In this document: in pieces, positions 1 through 11,040 of the stretch | How positions within the stretch are numbered: the first letter of the stretch is position 1 | Layout of the letters: every line of letters begins with the position of its first letter | Assembly: GCA_900155495.1 (NCBI GenBank) | Contig: FTLJ01000355.1 | Span: forward strand, 1-58,056 | Origin: Porogramme epimiltina | Taxonomy: Eukaryota; Basidiomycota; Agaricomycetes; Polyporales; Polyporaceae | Length of the DNA stretch: 58,056 bases | Direction of reading: 5' to 3' | Made by a program: the position numbers and the translations under genes | The notes under the pieces: generated by a model | What the model saw: the letters and a program-made list of their open reading frames with translations, nothing else | What the model was told of the DNA's origin: nothing | Database searches by the model: none

Positions 1-475
1 CTATGAGCGCGAAAACAATTAAATGTACAAATCTGCCATCATAGTGGTGTTTCAGCGAGTTCATATATCCAGACGATGTGCATGAGCAATACAGGAAGGG
101 TTCACCCTGTTCGCAGCATATGCATCCTTCTAGTATACTATCCCGCAGCTAACTTGCGGGCGTCGAACAAGTGTTCCACGTGGCAAGTCGACGTATACAG
201 ATCAAACTGCTTCGTACCCTGACATGAGATACGCCGAGAACCTCTTCTTATTCAGCCCTTCCGTGCAACTTAAAACACCAATAAACGAAAACGCGTGAGT
301 TATAAACGTATTGGCTGTCTCCAATGATCTTGACTTTTTGATTTTGGGTGCCCCTTGTGATAATCGGATCTCGCTCCACGTGCGGGCCTTACGGATATGT
401 GGCTTCTCAGGCTATGCTACCATTGACCTCCATTCCCTCCGTTTCAGAGCATCACTTCTCGGTGACATTGAAGAC
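1..475. other. Left-edge intergenic region
   Basis: I see no convincing coding exon here. An open frame in phase with the F-box/WD40 gene reaches back to about 311, but its first codon is not ATG and its residues do not match the paralogue at 51.9 kb. The first ATG that aligns with the paralogue is at 476, so this stretch is taken as promoter and 5' leader. Confidence 0.5.
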
Positions 476-2924
476 ATGCCCCCAAAGACTCTTTGTCCAG
501 ACATAGGCCTTATTATGATTCGTCACATCGTCAGGGACGAGGATACAGGTCATCGCTGGAAAGAGAACGCCAAGTATCTCCGAACCCTTTGCATCTGTGC
601 TCTCGTATGCAAGGACTGGCTTCAGCGGATCCGCCCTTATCTCTTCGAGGCTATCTATATCGATGACTCCAGAGGGTTGGCGTCCCTTGAAACAACGTTC
701 GAAACCACTCCTTCCATCCGAAGTTTCGTCCATACTATCAGATTTAGCTTCGGTTTCCCTACGCCATCATTGCCGCTTGCACTGCACCGCGCCCTCTTGT
801 TTCTTCGGGAGTTTCGTCTCTGCTCCGAGATCACTCTGTCTCTCAGCTTCGATGACCAACATCAGGACCTTCCACTCGATAACTCCACACGCAGAACCCT
901 GTCTATGCGCTTCACAAACATCGTGCAACTTGACATCCATCGCATCTCTGGAAATCGTGTTTATCACCTCATCAAAGCCTTACCCTCTCTCCGCAACCTC
1001 ATGTGCTCAAACATATGGGAAAGCGGTGATAGCAGGTCCCAAGCCCCGCGTTACGACCTCTCTCGCTTACGTTATCTATCTCACATCAAAGTTAGTAAAG
1101 CCTGCTTATTCGCAGCCCGCGAGTGTTGAACCATTATTCAGGTCACAGGGGATTCACACCACCTGTACGGGGCTTCTCAAGTTCCTTTCACCCACAAGCT
1201 TGCCCACAGTCTTCGTGGCCATATAGAAGACATGTATATTCCCGCAAAACACTGTCGTGGCCTTAGTAAGGTGTTATAATCGCCAAATAAGCCACGCTCT
1301 CACAATCTCACCCCTTTGACTAGATGGAAATGCACTTGACTTGAACAAATTTCCGCGACTCCATTCACTGGCACTCGAGATCTCTCAGCACTCATTGATC
1401 TCCCAGCTGGCCGATATTATCCATTTATTCAAACATACCAGGTCCTTCCCATCGTTTCACTCTCTCAAACTGATACTTGACGATGCGATAAGCTTCGACT
1501 TCGACTTGGCGGACATAGGAACTTCTATATGGAGCTGTGAGCTCCCGAGTAGCATTTTCCATAGTCTCTGTCGCAACCTCGAAGACATATTCATGGATGT
1601 GCAACACGACAGATGGATCCTCGCGCTAGAAGTCACGAAGAGTTTACCCAAGGAAATCGTGACATTCCTTGTTGAATACTTGAGAGGGGCCTTCTCTAGG
1701 CTTGACTACCGCCAAAACTTAGAGATCCTGTTCAAAATAGAATGTACGTTGAAATTATTCCTTTAGCCTTTCCCAAAAAAAGGTTTCTTAACCTCACTCT
1801 CTCCAGCACACAATGGAGCTTATACGGACCTAGATTTCACCATCATGTCTCCGACTGGGAAATGGATCGCCAGCCTTTCTCCACGGTCCCAGGCGGAGCG
1901 CATTATTATCAGGGAGTCACTGACAGGAGACATCACGTCCAGAATATACGGGGCCACACGTCCTCTGGCATTCATCCAATTACCTCGTCCTTCGTTCAGA
2001 GAAGGTATCGTATTAGAGAAAAAGGAGGGCTCCATCATTGTGTGGGACCATGAACACGAAATGAAAGTTGCTGAACTTATTCAACACGTTGGGCCTTCCA
2101 TTGATCCCACAGTAGTTGTCTGTGGGTCATTTCTGGTCGCAGTGGACAAAAATAACACAATGAGGACCTGGGATATCGCATCATTCACCCTCCTTTATAC
2201 ATCCACACGGCCTCACTTAGCCTTCGGTTTCCGGAGCATTTCGTCCAATATTTTCGCATCACTAGACGATAGATGGCTCTTGATACATAACCGCGACCGT
2301 GGGTTCTTCTCCAATGAACTCGAAGTATGGAACACAACCACGTGGACCTTGCACGCAAGACTGGCCTTCCACAAGAACTCCCATAACCATATCCGACTCG
2401 CCACCGCATTTTCCCCCACCGCACTTTCCCCCACAGAGTGTAACGTTATTGTCGCTGTCTGCGTCTGTGGCGTCGTCCAAAGATACAACTTTCGTACAGA
2501 CGTTCTTCACAACGCACCCCTCGTGGATGCCTCTGGACTCCGAGTCAGGTCCCTGAAGGAGGGATGTGCTGCTATCTCCAGAGACGGCCGACTGGTATGC
2601 TGGGCAAAGAAAATCCGCGGGGATCAAATTGTGAATATGTCGGACGCGAGCACAGGGACTTTACTATGGTCAGCCGGGAGTCGATGCGTCTATCTAGGTG
2701 GGATAAAGACCATATCGTTCTCCTCGGATAATCAACACGTGGCAACGACGTACACAGATTTCGCATTGAGGCTATGGAGGGTAGCGAATGGGGAGTGTAT
2801 TGTGAGCGAAAGTATGGGAGGTCGGCCGGTCAACGTCGAAATTTCCCGGAACGGACAAGCGATCTTGTTGAGAAGTCTGTATGGCACAGCACAAGTCCTG
2901 AAGGTCATTCGGATCCCGGCGTAG
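476..2924 (+). CDS. F-box-like / WD40-repeat protein (copy 1)
   Basis: Four exons (476-1090, 1142-1265, 1324-1743, 1807-2924) join in frame to 758 residues. The N-terminus (MPPKTLCPDIGLIMIRHIV) followed by LRTLCICALVCKDWL has the hydrophobic and tryptophan pattern of a fungal F-box. The middle is leucine-rich with LPSLRNL and FPRLHSLAL segments. The last about 370 residues look like degenerate WD40 blades: IIVWDH, MRTWDIASF, LEVWNTTTW and LRLWRVANG recur. F-box proteins usually recruit targets to SCF ubiquitin ligases, and WD40 blades bind partners; that role is inferred from family. The start was chosen by alignment with the paralogue at 51914, which shares intron number and phases (0,1,1). 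A stand-alone WD40 protein with a divergent N-terminus is the alternative. Confidence 0.8.
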
Positions 2925-3465
2925 TACCAGTGATAAGACAGGCGGTACTGAAAGCTACAGCTGTAGGGCAGGCTGCTCCTAATCAAAAGCATTAGTGATG
3001 GCACCGCGGGACGCTTCGAGTACCTAGGATTTCGTCTTCTCTATGCCCCCGCTTCCCGAACTATGCAACTGTGGCACCGAGAGACAGTGATGGTCTCGGC
3101 ATAGCCGCAAAGGAGGATGATGCATGCCCAAAAACTCTGGCGGGCTTCCTTTTTCATGCGGACTGCGCGGGGGGACGCAGCGAATATCACTCAGGGGGTA
3201 GAGCACGTACCATGGTAGAGGCAGTGATGCTGCGGTAAGTGACGAGCGAACGTCCTTCCGCCTTCTTTTCGGGTAATATGCCGGTGGGTTCCGAGTCGGG
3301 AAAAACTCTTTCTCAATCCAGGACCATCGCAACTGGGACTTCGAAAATAAAGTAAACTTCGCATCGTTAATTGCGACAGGAGGGACTAAATCAGGCCATG
3401 ATATCATCTCCACCACTAGGTACTTAAAAGCGACCAACTTTCCGGCATACCCCTCCACCTCAAAC
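2925..3465. other. Intergenic region upstream of small secreted protein
   Basis: About 540 bp. A 153-codon minus-strand frame crosses it (3024-3485) but has no recognisable domain and overlaps the start of the next gene, so I treat it as chance. An A-rich TACTTAAAAG at about 3420 is a possible core promoter element for the gene at 3466. Confidence 0.4.
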
Positions 3466-3783
3466 ATGCAGCTTAAGTCTTTCATCGCCTCGTCCGTCCT
3501 TTTCCTGGTCTCTGCCGGCTCTGCCCAGGCCGGCCCGGTGGCCTACGGCGTCTGCCAGACTGGTGAGATCCTCAACCCCATGTGCACTCTGGGTATATGC
3601 GCTGACGGCTCGTCCCTAGGTTGCAACGCAGTAGCCGTAGCCTGCTACGCCGGTGCTGGGTTCACTTTTGGAACCGTCACAGCCGGGGCAGGCGTTCCTG
3701 TCGCCATCGTAGCTTGCAACGCGGCGTTGGGAACGTGCTCTGCGGCGTGCGCTACTGTCGCACTCTTCGCCCCCACTCCGTAG
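3466..3783 (+). CDS. Small secreted cysteine-rich protein (copy 1)
   Basis: Two exons (3466-3562, 3620-3783) give 86 residues. A signal peptide (MQLKSFIASSVLFLVSAGSA, likely cut after AQA) precedes GPVAYGVCQTGCNAVAVACY and a Gly/Ala-rich core ending in NAALGTCSAACA. The mature part has six cysteines. The 57-bp intron is a multiple of three, so the unspliced frame stays open; the intron is supported by the paralogue at 35143, whose intron sits at the same codon and whose protein is also exactly 86 residues. The family, with CQTGCN and CYAGAG motifs, is widespread and usually uncharacterised in mushrooms; from memory some members carry a borrowed 'zygote-specific protein' name, which I would not trust. 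Extracellular or cell-wall location is inferred. Confidence 0.85.
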   Translation: MQLKSFIASSVLFLVSAGSAQAGPVAYGVCQTGEILNPMCTLGICADGSSLGCNAVAVACYAGAGFTFGTVTAGAGVPVAIVACNAALGTCSAACATVALFAPTP

Positions 3784-4491
3784 AGTGCGAAAGCCATTAT
3801 GACACGGAATATTGTGGTGAGTGGGTACACACCTATCTCTGTGGTCTCCTCTGACCGCGCTTCTACCCACTTCGGCCGTACAGCCGTACGTCGTCCCGCT
3901 GGTCATCAGAATGCACTCCAGATGTGCACCTGGCGTTGTCGCCTCTCCTATGTATATTTGTGCTGTACAATCGCTGCCTCTGCATACTTCCCTCCACTGC
4001 AATCTGTAATGTCGTTTCGCTGTCTGTACCAGTTGTGATGGTCATAATTGTACATGGTCACGGTGCGCGCTTGCGCGCTTGAAGGCAACCAGGCAAAACG
4101 TTTCACGTGATCTCCAGTTGGAGAGCCTAGACCCCGGCAGCAGCCTCAAAGGTTCGGCCACGCGCGCTCTACACCTCTTCCGTTCCGAGACCACGCCCCG
4201 ATGCTCTGTGGTCCCACACAGGGCTGCTCGACTAAAGAGTGCCGGGAGCGCAAAGGCGTCAAAGTCGACGAAACGCGACTGAGGCTCGCTTTGGCCCTAG
4301 CCGGGGCCACTCAACACAAAAGCGCGCGAGGCACACAGGCCAATACCTGCACAGGGCTCGCTTTGGCCACAAGCCTCCGCCGACGTATAAGGGCGGGGAG
4401 GACTCTGCAGCGGGTAACCTCACTACCACCCTCCGCTTAGGTATCCCTCGACAACGTGCCAGGCGCACGACAACACCTCGCTCCATCCGCA
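3784..4491. other. Intergenic region with promoter elements
   Basis: Small overlapping frames between 4079 and 4577 show no domain and no paralogue. A palindrome TCACGTGA lies at 4103-4110 and a TATAA box at 4386-4390 in a G-rich context, about 100 bp before the ATG at 4492, which supports transcription to the right. Confidence 0.5.
4386..4390 (+). promoter_or_regulatory. TATA-like box for the C2HC gene
   Basis: TATAA followed by a G-rich run, about 100 bp upstream of the start codon at 4492. Position and context fit a fungal core promoter; not experimentally known. Confidence 0.4.
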
Positions 4492-5698
4492 ATGCCTGCC
4501 GGCCCTTCCCTCACCGACCAAGATCTGCAAGAGCCAGAGTAAGCATTCCAACTCCCATCTCTGAGGAATGGCATTGACTCATCCGTCCATAGTGGTATCA
4601 GACCGCTCTTGTATCGAGGACAGGAGGCCGAGTACATCTTCCCGTTTGCAGTCAAGGGAGAAAGCGACAGCCCGGAATCCAGAAAGCGAAGGCGGGACTA
4701 CGAGGGCCATCGCGAAGTGCGCCCTAAGTAAGTGCCAACGCCCGTCTCCGTTGCCCGTCTGCCACACTTCCCAGCCGTTCCCCCACACTCCCCTCCGTGC
4801 ATGAAACCTATACTCACTCGCTGTCTCGCACCTGCACAGAATACTGACGGAAGATGAGATTGAGCGGCGCGATCAGCTGCTCTCGGACCCCACCGCGGTC
4901 ATCGTGCACCCCGCGCGCATGACGTGCACCCGGTGCAAGGCGTACATCGTCCTCACCCGTGGGATGAAATACGACCTGGCAAAGTGGAAGCGGCACGTAG
5001 AACGGTGCAAGAAGCTAAACGATAAGACTCTCAACCAACGCATCAAGCGCAACGAGCAGGTACGTTCCCCTCCATTGGCCCGCGTCCGAACACGCACGAG
5101 TGCTCATCGACGCGCCTCCCCTCTCCAGAGAATGAAGAACCACACAGGGACGTCTTACATTCCCCCAGCGACCTCGACTCCGCCGCTCACGCCCGACGCC
5201 AGCGCAGCGGCGACGACTACGACGAGCGCCAGCAGCTCCCCCGGGCCCGCGTGGGACGTCGACATGGACGACGCCAAGTTCTCCGACGTGGTCGTGGGGG
5301 CAATCACGCCGTCCCGCCATCGCGCCTCTGACAGCGATGAGGACGGGCCACCGCTGAAGCGGCTGCGGCTGGCCTGTGTGGACGCAAGCGCGGCGTTCAT
5401 GGCCGCGGCGTACCCGGACGTGCGTCCGTTCGACATGAACGCGCCCGTGGAGAAGGTGCCCGTCGGCCCGAAGGTGTTCGCGCGCCTGCGGACGCCGCTG
5501 CACCTGCGCCAGGCAGCGGCGGGGCGTGAAGGTCTTGAGCAGCCACAGATCGCGGTACTGGCTTGTGAGAGCGATGCGGAGACGATGATGATGGATACGG
5601 ACGGGAAGCAGCCTTGGATGTGCCTGGTGGATGCTGATTGGACCGACGATGAGAGCTCCTCAGACGATGAGGTAGACGAGCTGCTGGGCGATATATAG
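4492..5698 (+). CDS. C2HC zinc-finger-like, acidic-tail nuclear protein
   Basis: Four exons (4492-4538, 4593-4727, 4840-5059, 5129-5698) join in frame to 323 residues. After a basic stretch (SRKRRR) comes TCTRCKAYIVL ... KWKRHVERCKK: two cysteines spaced CxxC, then 19 residues, then HxxxC, a plausible C2HC zinc-binding fold. A basic helix (NQRIKRNEQ) follows. The C-terminal half is low-complexity, rich in Ser, Pro and acidic runs, ending with DDESSSDDEVDELL. The basic patch, zinc motif and acidic tail suggest a nuclear nucleic-acid-binding or regulatory protein. I do not recognise a named orthologue; the function is open. The start codon lies downstream of a TATA box and opens the only in-frame first exon. 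Confidence 0.75.
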
Positions 5699-6266
5699 TG
5701 TAGATGTACCAGCACGGTGTTTTAGCTGTACTACATAATATATGGATCGGATTCGAGGACGGATTGGACACAATATGGTGGTCACGCGAAATCCACGTGA
5801 CCGCGTTTAACAGGCCCACGCCCTTGAGCCGCTGCAATTCGAGGTACTCTCCAAATGCTCCATGGGCCATTTGTGGGTATGGTCGCTCAGCTACAACACG
5901 AAGGTAACTCTCATCCTCTGAATGGCTCGTGCTATTCAAACTTGACTGCGCTATCGATTCCACAAGGATAGCCGTCGACAGTTCTACTCCTTTCGACACC
6001 GATCTGTGGTCGCACGGAGGGGCATATAAGCCTCAGGCCTAGCTCCACAACAGCTGCAAGTGAAATCTAGACAAAAGAGAAGTCAGACAATCCTTTCCCC
6101 TATTGGCTAACGGGTCGGGGCCACCAAACAGGCTGACCACAAGCTCTCCATACATAAGCGCGAGGACGATTCTACGGCAGGAATCCCACCACACCAGCCC
6201 TCTTGAGAGTTCCAAGACAACTGGACAATAGCACAACAGTACCTTTCACCGTCTATAACACGCACC
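5699..6266. other. Intergenic region
   Basis: No coding exon supported. It holds a CACGTG core at 5794-5799 and a GCATATAAGC box near 6022, either of which could serve the small gene that starts at 6267. Confidence 0.4.
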
Positions 6267-6638
6267 ATGCAGTCCATCATAGCGAGGGTTGCGCATGAGC
6301 CCGAGCAACTGTCCGCATACCCTCCGCAAGAGGATGCTACTGACTCGTCGACTTACGGTGTAGTCCTGAACGAGGATCATGGCCTAAATGTGGTCCCCTT
6401 GTAAGTATCCATGTCTATCGCATTCTCCCCCCCTGCACTACACTTATCGTGTAATCAAAGTGACCGTCTGAAAGCTCGCCTGATGCTACAGTACCATGAT
6501 ATCGGCCGCCCTGCCAAGGTGATGCTGCCGATGGTCAAGACAGTACGGCTCGGTTCCCTCAATCCTGTAGATATATTGGATTTTAATCAGCGGTATCGAG
6601 TGCGGGTCCAGCTACAATGTAAACCTTGCACGCTCTGA
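6267..6638 (+). CDS. Small hypothetical protein
   Basis: Two exons (6267-6400 and 6461-6638) joined by a clean GTAAGT...AAAG intron give 103 residues starting MQSIIARVAHEPEQLSAYPP. The second exon reads DRLKARLMLQYHDIGRPAKV and ends after CKPCTL. No domain, signal peptide or paralogue is visible. Support is the intact splice, the in-frame join and an upstream TATA-like box; the product is unrecognised and the gene could be spurious. Confidence 0.4.
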
Positions 6639-7089
6639 CAGAGTCATAGTAGACACCAGAGCGACCGGAGACGTCCGAGTCTCGTGCGTCAAAGAGTGCC
6701 AAAGTGATTGATCATCGCTCTAATACGTACGACGCGCATCACAGAGAAAAAGAGAAGTTGCTCAGGGGTGTTATCCTCTGTGTTCGAGATCGTGGATAGA
6801 TGACAGGAAGATACAAACACGCTCGCAGACATATAGAGCGTGGATGTGTCACGTGATATTCACATGATCGTGGTTGGGCCATTGTTCCCCTGTTTTGGGC
6901 AAAATGAGAGTCCAAGTTCATCTGCGGATTGAGCAGTCCCTGACAGCCTTCATCTCCCCCTGCACCTCGTTTTGCTATGTCCCTCCCTGGCTCTACCTGT
7001 ATTTCTATGCTTATCTTCTACACTCTCTAAATACTCTTCCAACGACCCTCACGATACCTACCATCAACTCCCGCATACCCGAAATCGAG
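6639..7089. other. Intergenic / promoter region
   Basis: No gene supported. TCACGTGA at 6849-6856 lies about 240 bp before the ATG at 7090. Pyrimidine-rich tracts around 6950-7070 resemble a fungal 5' leader. Confidence 0.4.
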
Positions 7090-10000
7090 ATGAGCGACGA
7101 GTCCGGGTGAGTCTCTTTGTTCTTTTGTTGTGCAAATGCATATTTGGTGGTGCAGTACGGGCGCACTGGCCCATCATATATGGATGTCGCGGTTGATGGA
7201 AGACGTACCATTGTGCCACGCGTATACCACTGGAGGAAGGAAACGCAGTCTACTGTGCCATCCCCAGGTGATATGGGATACCAGAAGAGTCGCCTTCCGC
7301 CAGCATATCCTTAGATTGCACAATTGATAGACAAGGTCTCCGTTACAATCATATGTGGATCATGATAGGCAGTGGGAGGACTGGTAGTACTGGCGAGTAA
7401 GCCGCTGCCTCGCGCGGGGGCGTTTTACTCTCGTTATGAGGCCCGGGCTCGATCGCACAACCGGAAAGAATCATTATTACTCTTTTCTATGTGTGACTGA
7501 GGCACGAGTTCTCGCTGACATACACTTCCAGGAGCGATAGGGAAACCTTGCCGGTATGGAACAACTCAGCATAACACGAGTTCTTCGCTGACCCTCATGC
7601 CGTTTTAGAGACGTCTTGCGCCACGGCGCGTAGACTCGGATGGCGAAGACTCGGATCCGATCCCCTACAAGACCACGGGCACCCTGCATCCTTCTTCTTC
7701 CATAGCCTCTTCTAGTTCTTCTGTCATCCGCCAGCCATTCGGTTTTGGTACTGCCTCCGCTCCTGCCGCCGCCTCCTCTTCTGCTTCTGCTGCTCATCCA
7801 TCCTCGTATTCCACACATCACGGCTCTTCAAAAGGAAAGGAGAAGGCGAAGGCGAAAGAGAAGGATGGTTCACAGAAGGGAAAGGAGCGACGAGGGACCA
7901 GTCAAGCACCAAGTCAGTACTCCCCCGAAAAACTTAGCAAGCTCCAGTCGGCTGCCGATATACCGGGAGCTCGGACAGCCTTCCGAGTCCGGAGCTACAA
8001 GAACGACCCGTCGGCAGGAGGGTCGCCGTACGTTCAACAGCAAGGTCCCTACGGTGCGGCTTATCGCGCTGAGCTGAGTGCACCGCTTGTGGGCGGAAGT
8101 ACTTCTCCCCCTCCACGCCCCACTCCAGTTTCGCATACTACCGTTCAAACTGTGCGCCCCCAACACCATCATCAAAGTAAGCCTTCGTATTATCGCCACG
8201 ACTACGATAAGACTCGCGAAACCGCGCCTGCTGCGCTCAAGAAGAAGGCCTCCACGCGTCGCGCGCAAGCAACGCCGGTGTCCACATCTCCTCCCCCTCC
8301 TCCCCATGTCTATAATCCTGCGATACCTCCCCATCACCATCCTTACCACGCGACACCTGCATACCATGAACCTCAACATCACACATCCGCCTCGAGAAAA
8401 CATAAAGATAATACTTCAATGTACCACCCCGACAATGCGTACCCATCACCTCCCCAGAATTCCCAATTCCACGCCTCTGCCTCCCCTGAGCCCTACATCT
8501 ATGAGCCCGCGCCAATTCCGGACACTCCGTCCGCTCATGCACCCTCCCCAGCATACTCTCACGATCGACACGATGAACGTCAAGAGAGGCGGCGCAAGCG
8601 TCACAAATCTCCTCGCTCTCACCGGCACGAGAAGCCTCATCGCTCTTCCCCGGCACCCTCGCAGTCTGGGCATCGGTTTTCGCATGCAGATGTCCAAGCG
8701 TCGGGAGTGAAGGTGTGTCGTGTCCTGACGCTCCTTATCGAGGACAAGCGCGCTCCCGATGCGGAGGCCCTGTTGGCTGAGATTCGGGTGCCACTCAAAC
8801 CTGTGGACGGAGGCGATGTGGGGTTCTGGGCGGATGCAGCAGAGGTAGCTGAACAGCTCCAAAATGGCCCTTCGAGGATCGATGGTGAGTGATCTTGCAT
8901 GTGGTCATGGCAGAGAGGGGTCCGTAACATAGAGTAGGTCGAGCGAAGGTCTACACTCTTCGGGGCAAATTCAAGCAATACTTCTTGCGATTGCCTACGG
9001 AGGGCGAGCGGGATTGCAAGACGGCGAACTTGAAGGTCGCGCCCGATCGCACCCTAGAGATATACGTCGAAGATGTGAGTATACACGCCCTCTCCTCCCA
9101 AACTTCCGCTCACGCGTTCGCAGAACCCTCCTCCCCCCGGAATGTCATGGTCACAACCTCCGAGCTCACCTCCCCGCGTACCACGAGAGTTGCTGACCCC
9201 TGTCACGGACACTATGCCATCCCCGATTCCCGAGCCGATCTCGATACCTGAGCACCACAAGCGGGCGAGTCGGTCGAGCCTCTTCAGCGCGGACGACCAA
9301 CTACCCCATTCCCCAGAGGGACAGGTGTTCGATAGGGACATTTTCACACCATCGATACGGAAAAGGCCACGCGCGTCGAGCGTCCAGTCTATATCGTCAC
9401 AGATTGATTTCCAGCCCCTAGAGCACGATGCGTTCTCCCCTTTCCCGAACAGGTCGCCTTCTCCGTCTGCGTCTACTACATCTCACGCCCGACCTTCGTC
9501 TCGACATGACACGTTACCGCGCTCTCAGGAACAAGATGACGAGTCTATGTCATCGTCCGAATCACCGTCCCCAGACCTACCGCCCCCGCAGAAGTCCTTC
9601 ACAGGACACCATGGACGTGGATCCTCATTTCCGCAATACTCCGAAGAGGGTAGTAGTCACGGACCCACTTCGCCCCTGCCTATGTCTTCACCTCCGGCAT
9701 CTACGTATCCGACACCGCCAGCCTTCGCACCAAGCCCTTCTCCGCCCAAAAAGCAGAAGCTTATGCCAAAGTCTACGGAGGTCCAGCGCGAGCGAGCGAC
9801 TTCAGCATTCGGTCAGGCTGCCTCGTTTCCTGTCAGCCATTCCCGGACACCATCGGAATCGTCACGAGACGCTGCGATATCTCCGCGAAAAGCGTCTGCG
9901 GCGTCAGAAGCCCCAGCCTCTACCCGTATGGCCTCGACATCCAACGATACACCGAGAGGCGGGTTCTTTGCTTACGCGAACATAAACTCTGCTTCCGCCA

Positions 10001-10662
10001 AAGCTCCTACGTCCTCCGGATTCGCCAAATATTCGACCACTGGCGCTTTCGGCCGACCTTCGTTCTCCACCACCACGGCCGTATCCTCGCTTTCCACCAT
10101 CACCATCCCCACTCTCACGACGCAAGTATCCCAGCAACCACCTCCCCAGCCGCCGCCCATGACAATCGCACCGAGCGCCGTGTCGACCATGCCCACGCTC
10201 TCAGGGCAGGCGGCGTCCGCGCTGGACGACATCGTCGGCAAGTGGGTGCGCGACCGCCTCGCCTCGCGGCCCAGCTGGAACGAGTTCCTCCAGCGGCGGA
10301 ACACGGTGCGCACGATGCGCGTGCAGCTCGAGCAGTTCGCGTACGTGCAGGCTGCGCTTGACGAGTTCGTCGGCTTCCCGACGCCGGCGGACCTCGAGGG
10401 CGCGGGCGGCGTGTGCACGACGCGCGCGCAGGTGCTGCGCGCGTTTGGGCAGAAGACCTCGGAGTGGGGCGAGGTGTGCAGCGAGACGCTCGCGCTGACG
10501 AAGCTGTATGGGCTGAACGGGGAGCGGGGAGCCGATGCGAGGGTCGTGGGGATGCTCGACGAGCCGGCGGCGGTGACGATTGGAATGCAGTCGAAGAAGT
10601 TCTTGGATGTGTTGAGGAAGGTGCACCACGAGTGGGAGGAGACCCACCCAGGAATGGGATGA
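7090..10662 (+). CDS. Large Ser/Pro-rich protein with a conserved-looking C-terminal region
   Basis: Five exons (7090-7106, 7532-7553, 7609-8884, 8938-9074, 9124-10662) keep phase throughout and give 996 residues. The first two exons are tiny (17 and 22 nt) and encode MSDESGSDRETLP; they join to RRLAPRRVDSDGEDSDPIPY. Most of the protein is disordered: Ser, Pro, His and Gln runs with basic KEKAKAKEKD and RRRKRHKSPRSHRH stretches. Two ordered parts stand out: KVYTLRGKFKQYFLRLPTEG (exon 4), preceded by a helical stretch near VCRVLTLLIEDKRAPDAEAL, and the last about 150 residues (LDDIVGKWVRDRLASRPSWN onward, helical, ending VLRKVHHEWEETHPGMG). I do not recognise the family. Intron 1 (425 bp) is far longer than its neighbours and could hold an alternative exon around 7156-7327. 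A nuclear scaffold role is a guess from composition only. Confidence 0.75.
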
Positions 10663-11040
10663 ACTCGGCGGATGGTTGGAGCTGGTTTTCGCGCTTTGAT
10701 AGGGTCTGGATTCATTGCTTCAGTTATTCTTATTGGGGACCTAGGTCAGTTGACTTTCGTGGTTGCTTGTCGATTGAAGTCGCCAACTCTGATACAAGGC
10801 CACCCTTTCGTACGGATATAGATCGTGTATACGCTGTATTTCTCAGCCGATTGCTTCATATGGAATTCCTTCGACGTTTCCCCGAGTCTTGAGGAATAAT
10901 ATTAGGTCACAAGGTATACATGCACGCACCTTCATCGGATTCTCTCCTTCCCCGACTAAGTCGCGGACCGCAAGCCGATTGTGTTATAAGTAGTGTGTCG
11001 CGACGTGTAAGCTCATCGCCGCCCTCCCCTGATAGACATC
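10663..11040. other. Intergenic region and promoter of the PhyH-like gene
   Basis: No coding exon seen. A TATAAG box at 10985-10990 sits about 55 bp before the ATG at 11041. Confidence 0.45.

Noticed and set aside
3024..3485. 153-codon minus-strand frame
   Set aside because: No domain, odd composition, and it overlaps the start of a well-supported secreted protein on the other strand.
5015..5999. Long minus-strand frames over the C2HC gene
   Set aside because: GC-rich antisense shadows; the plus-strand exons have phase-consistent introns and a zinc motif.
8078..8862. Frames of about 140-210 codons in the Ser/Pro-rich region
   Set aside because: Alternative-phase readings of the 996-residue gene; low complexity keeps several frames open.
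10201..10892. Minus and plus frames around the end of the Ser/Pro-rich gene
   Set aside because: High-GC shadows of its conserved C-terminus.
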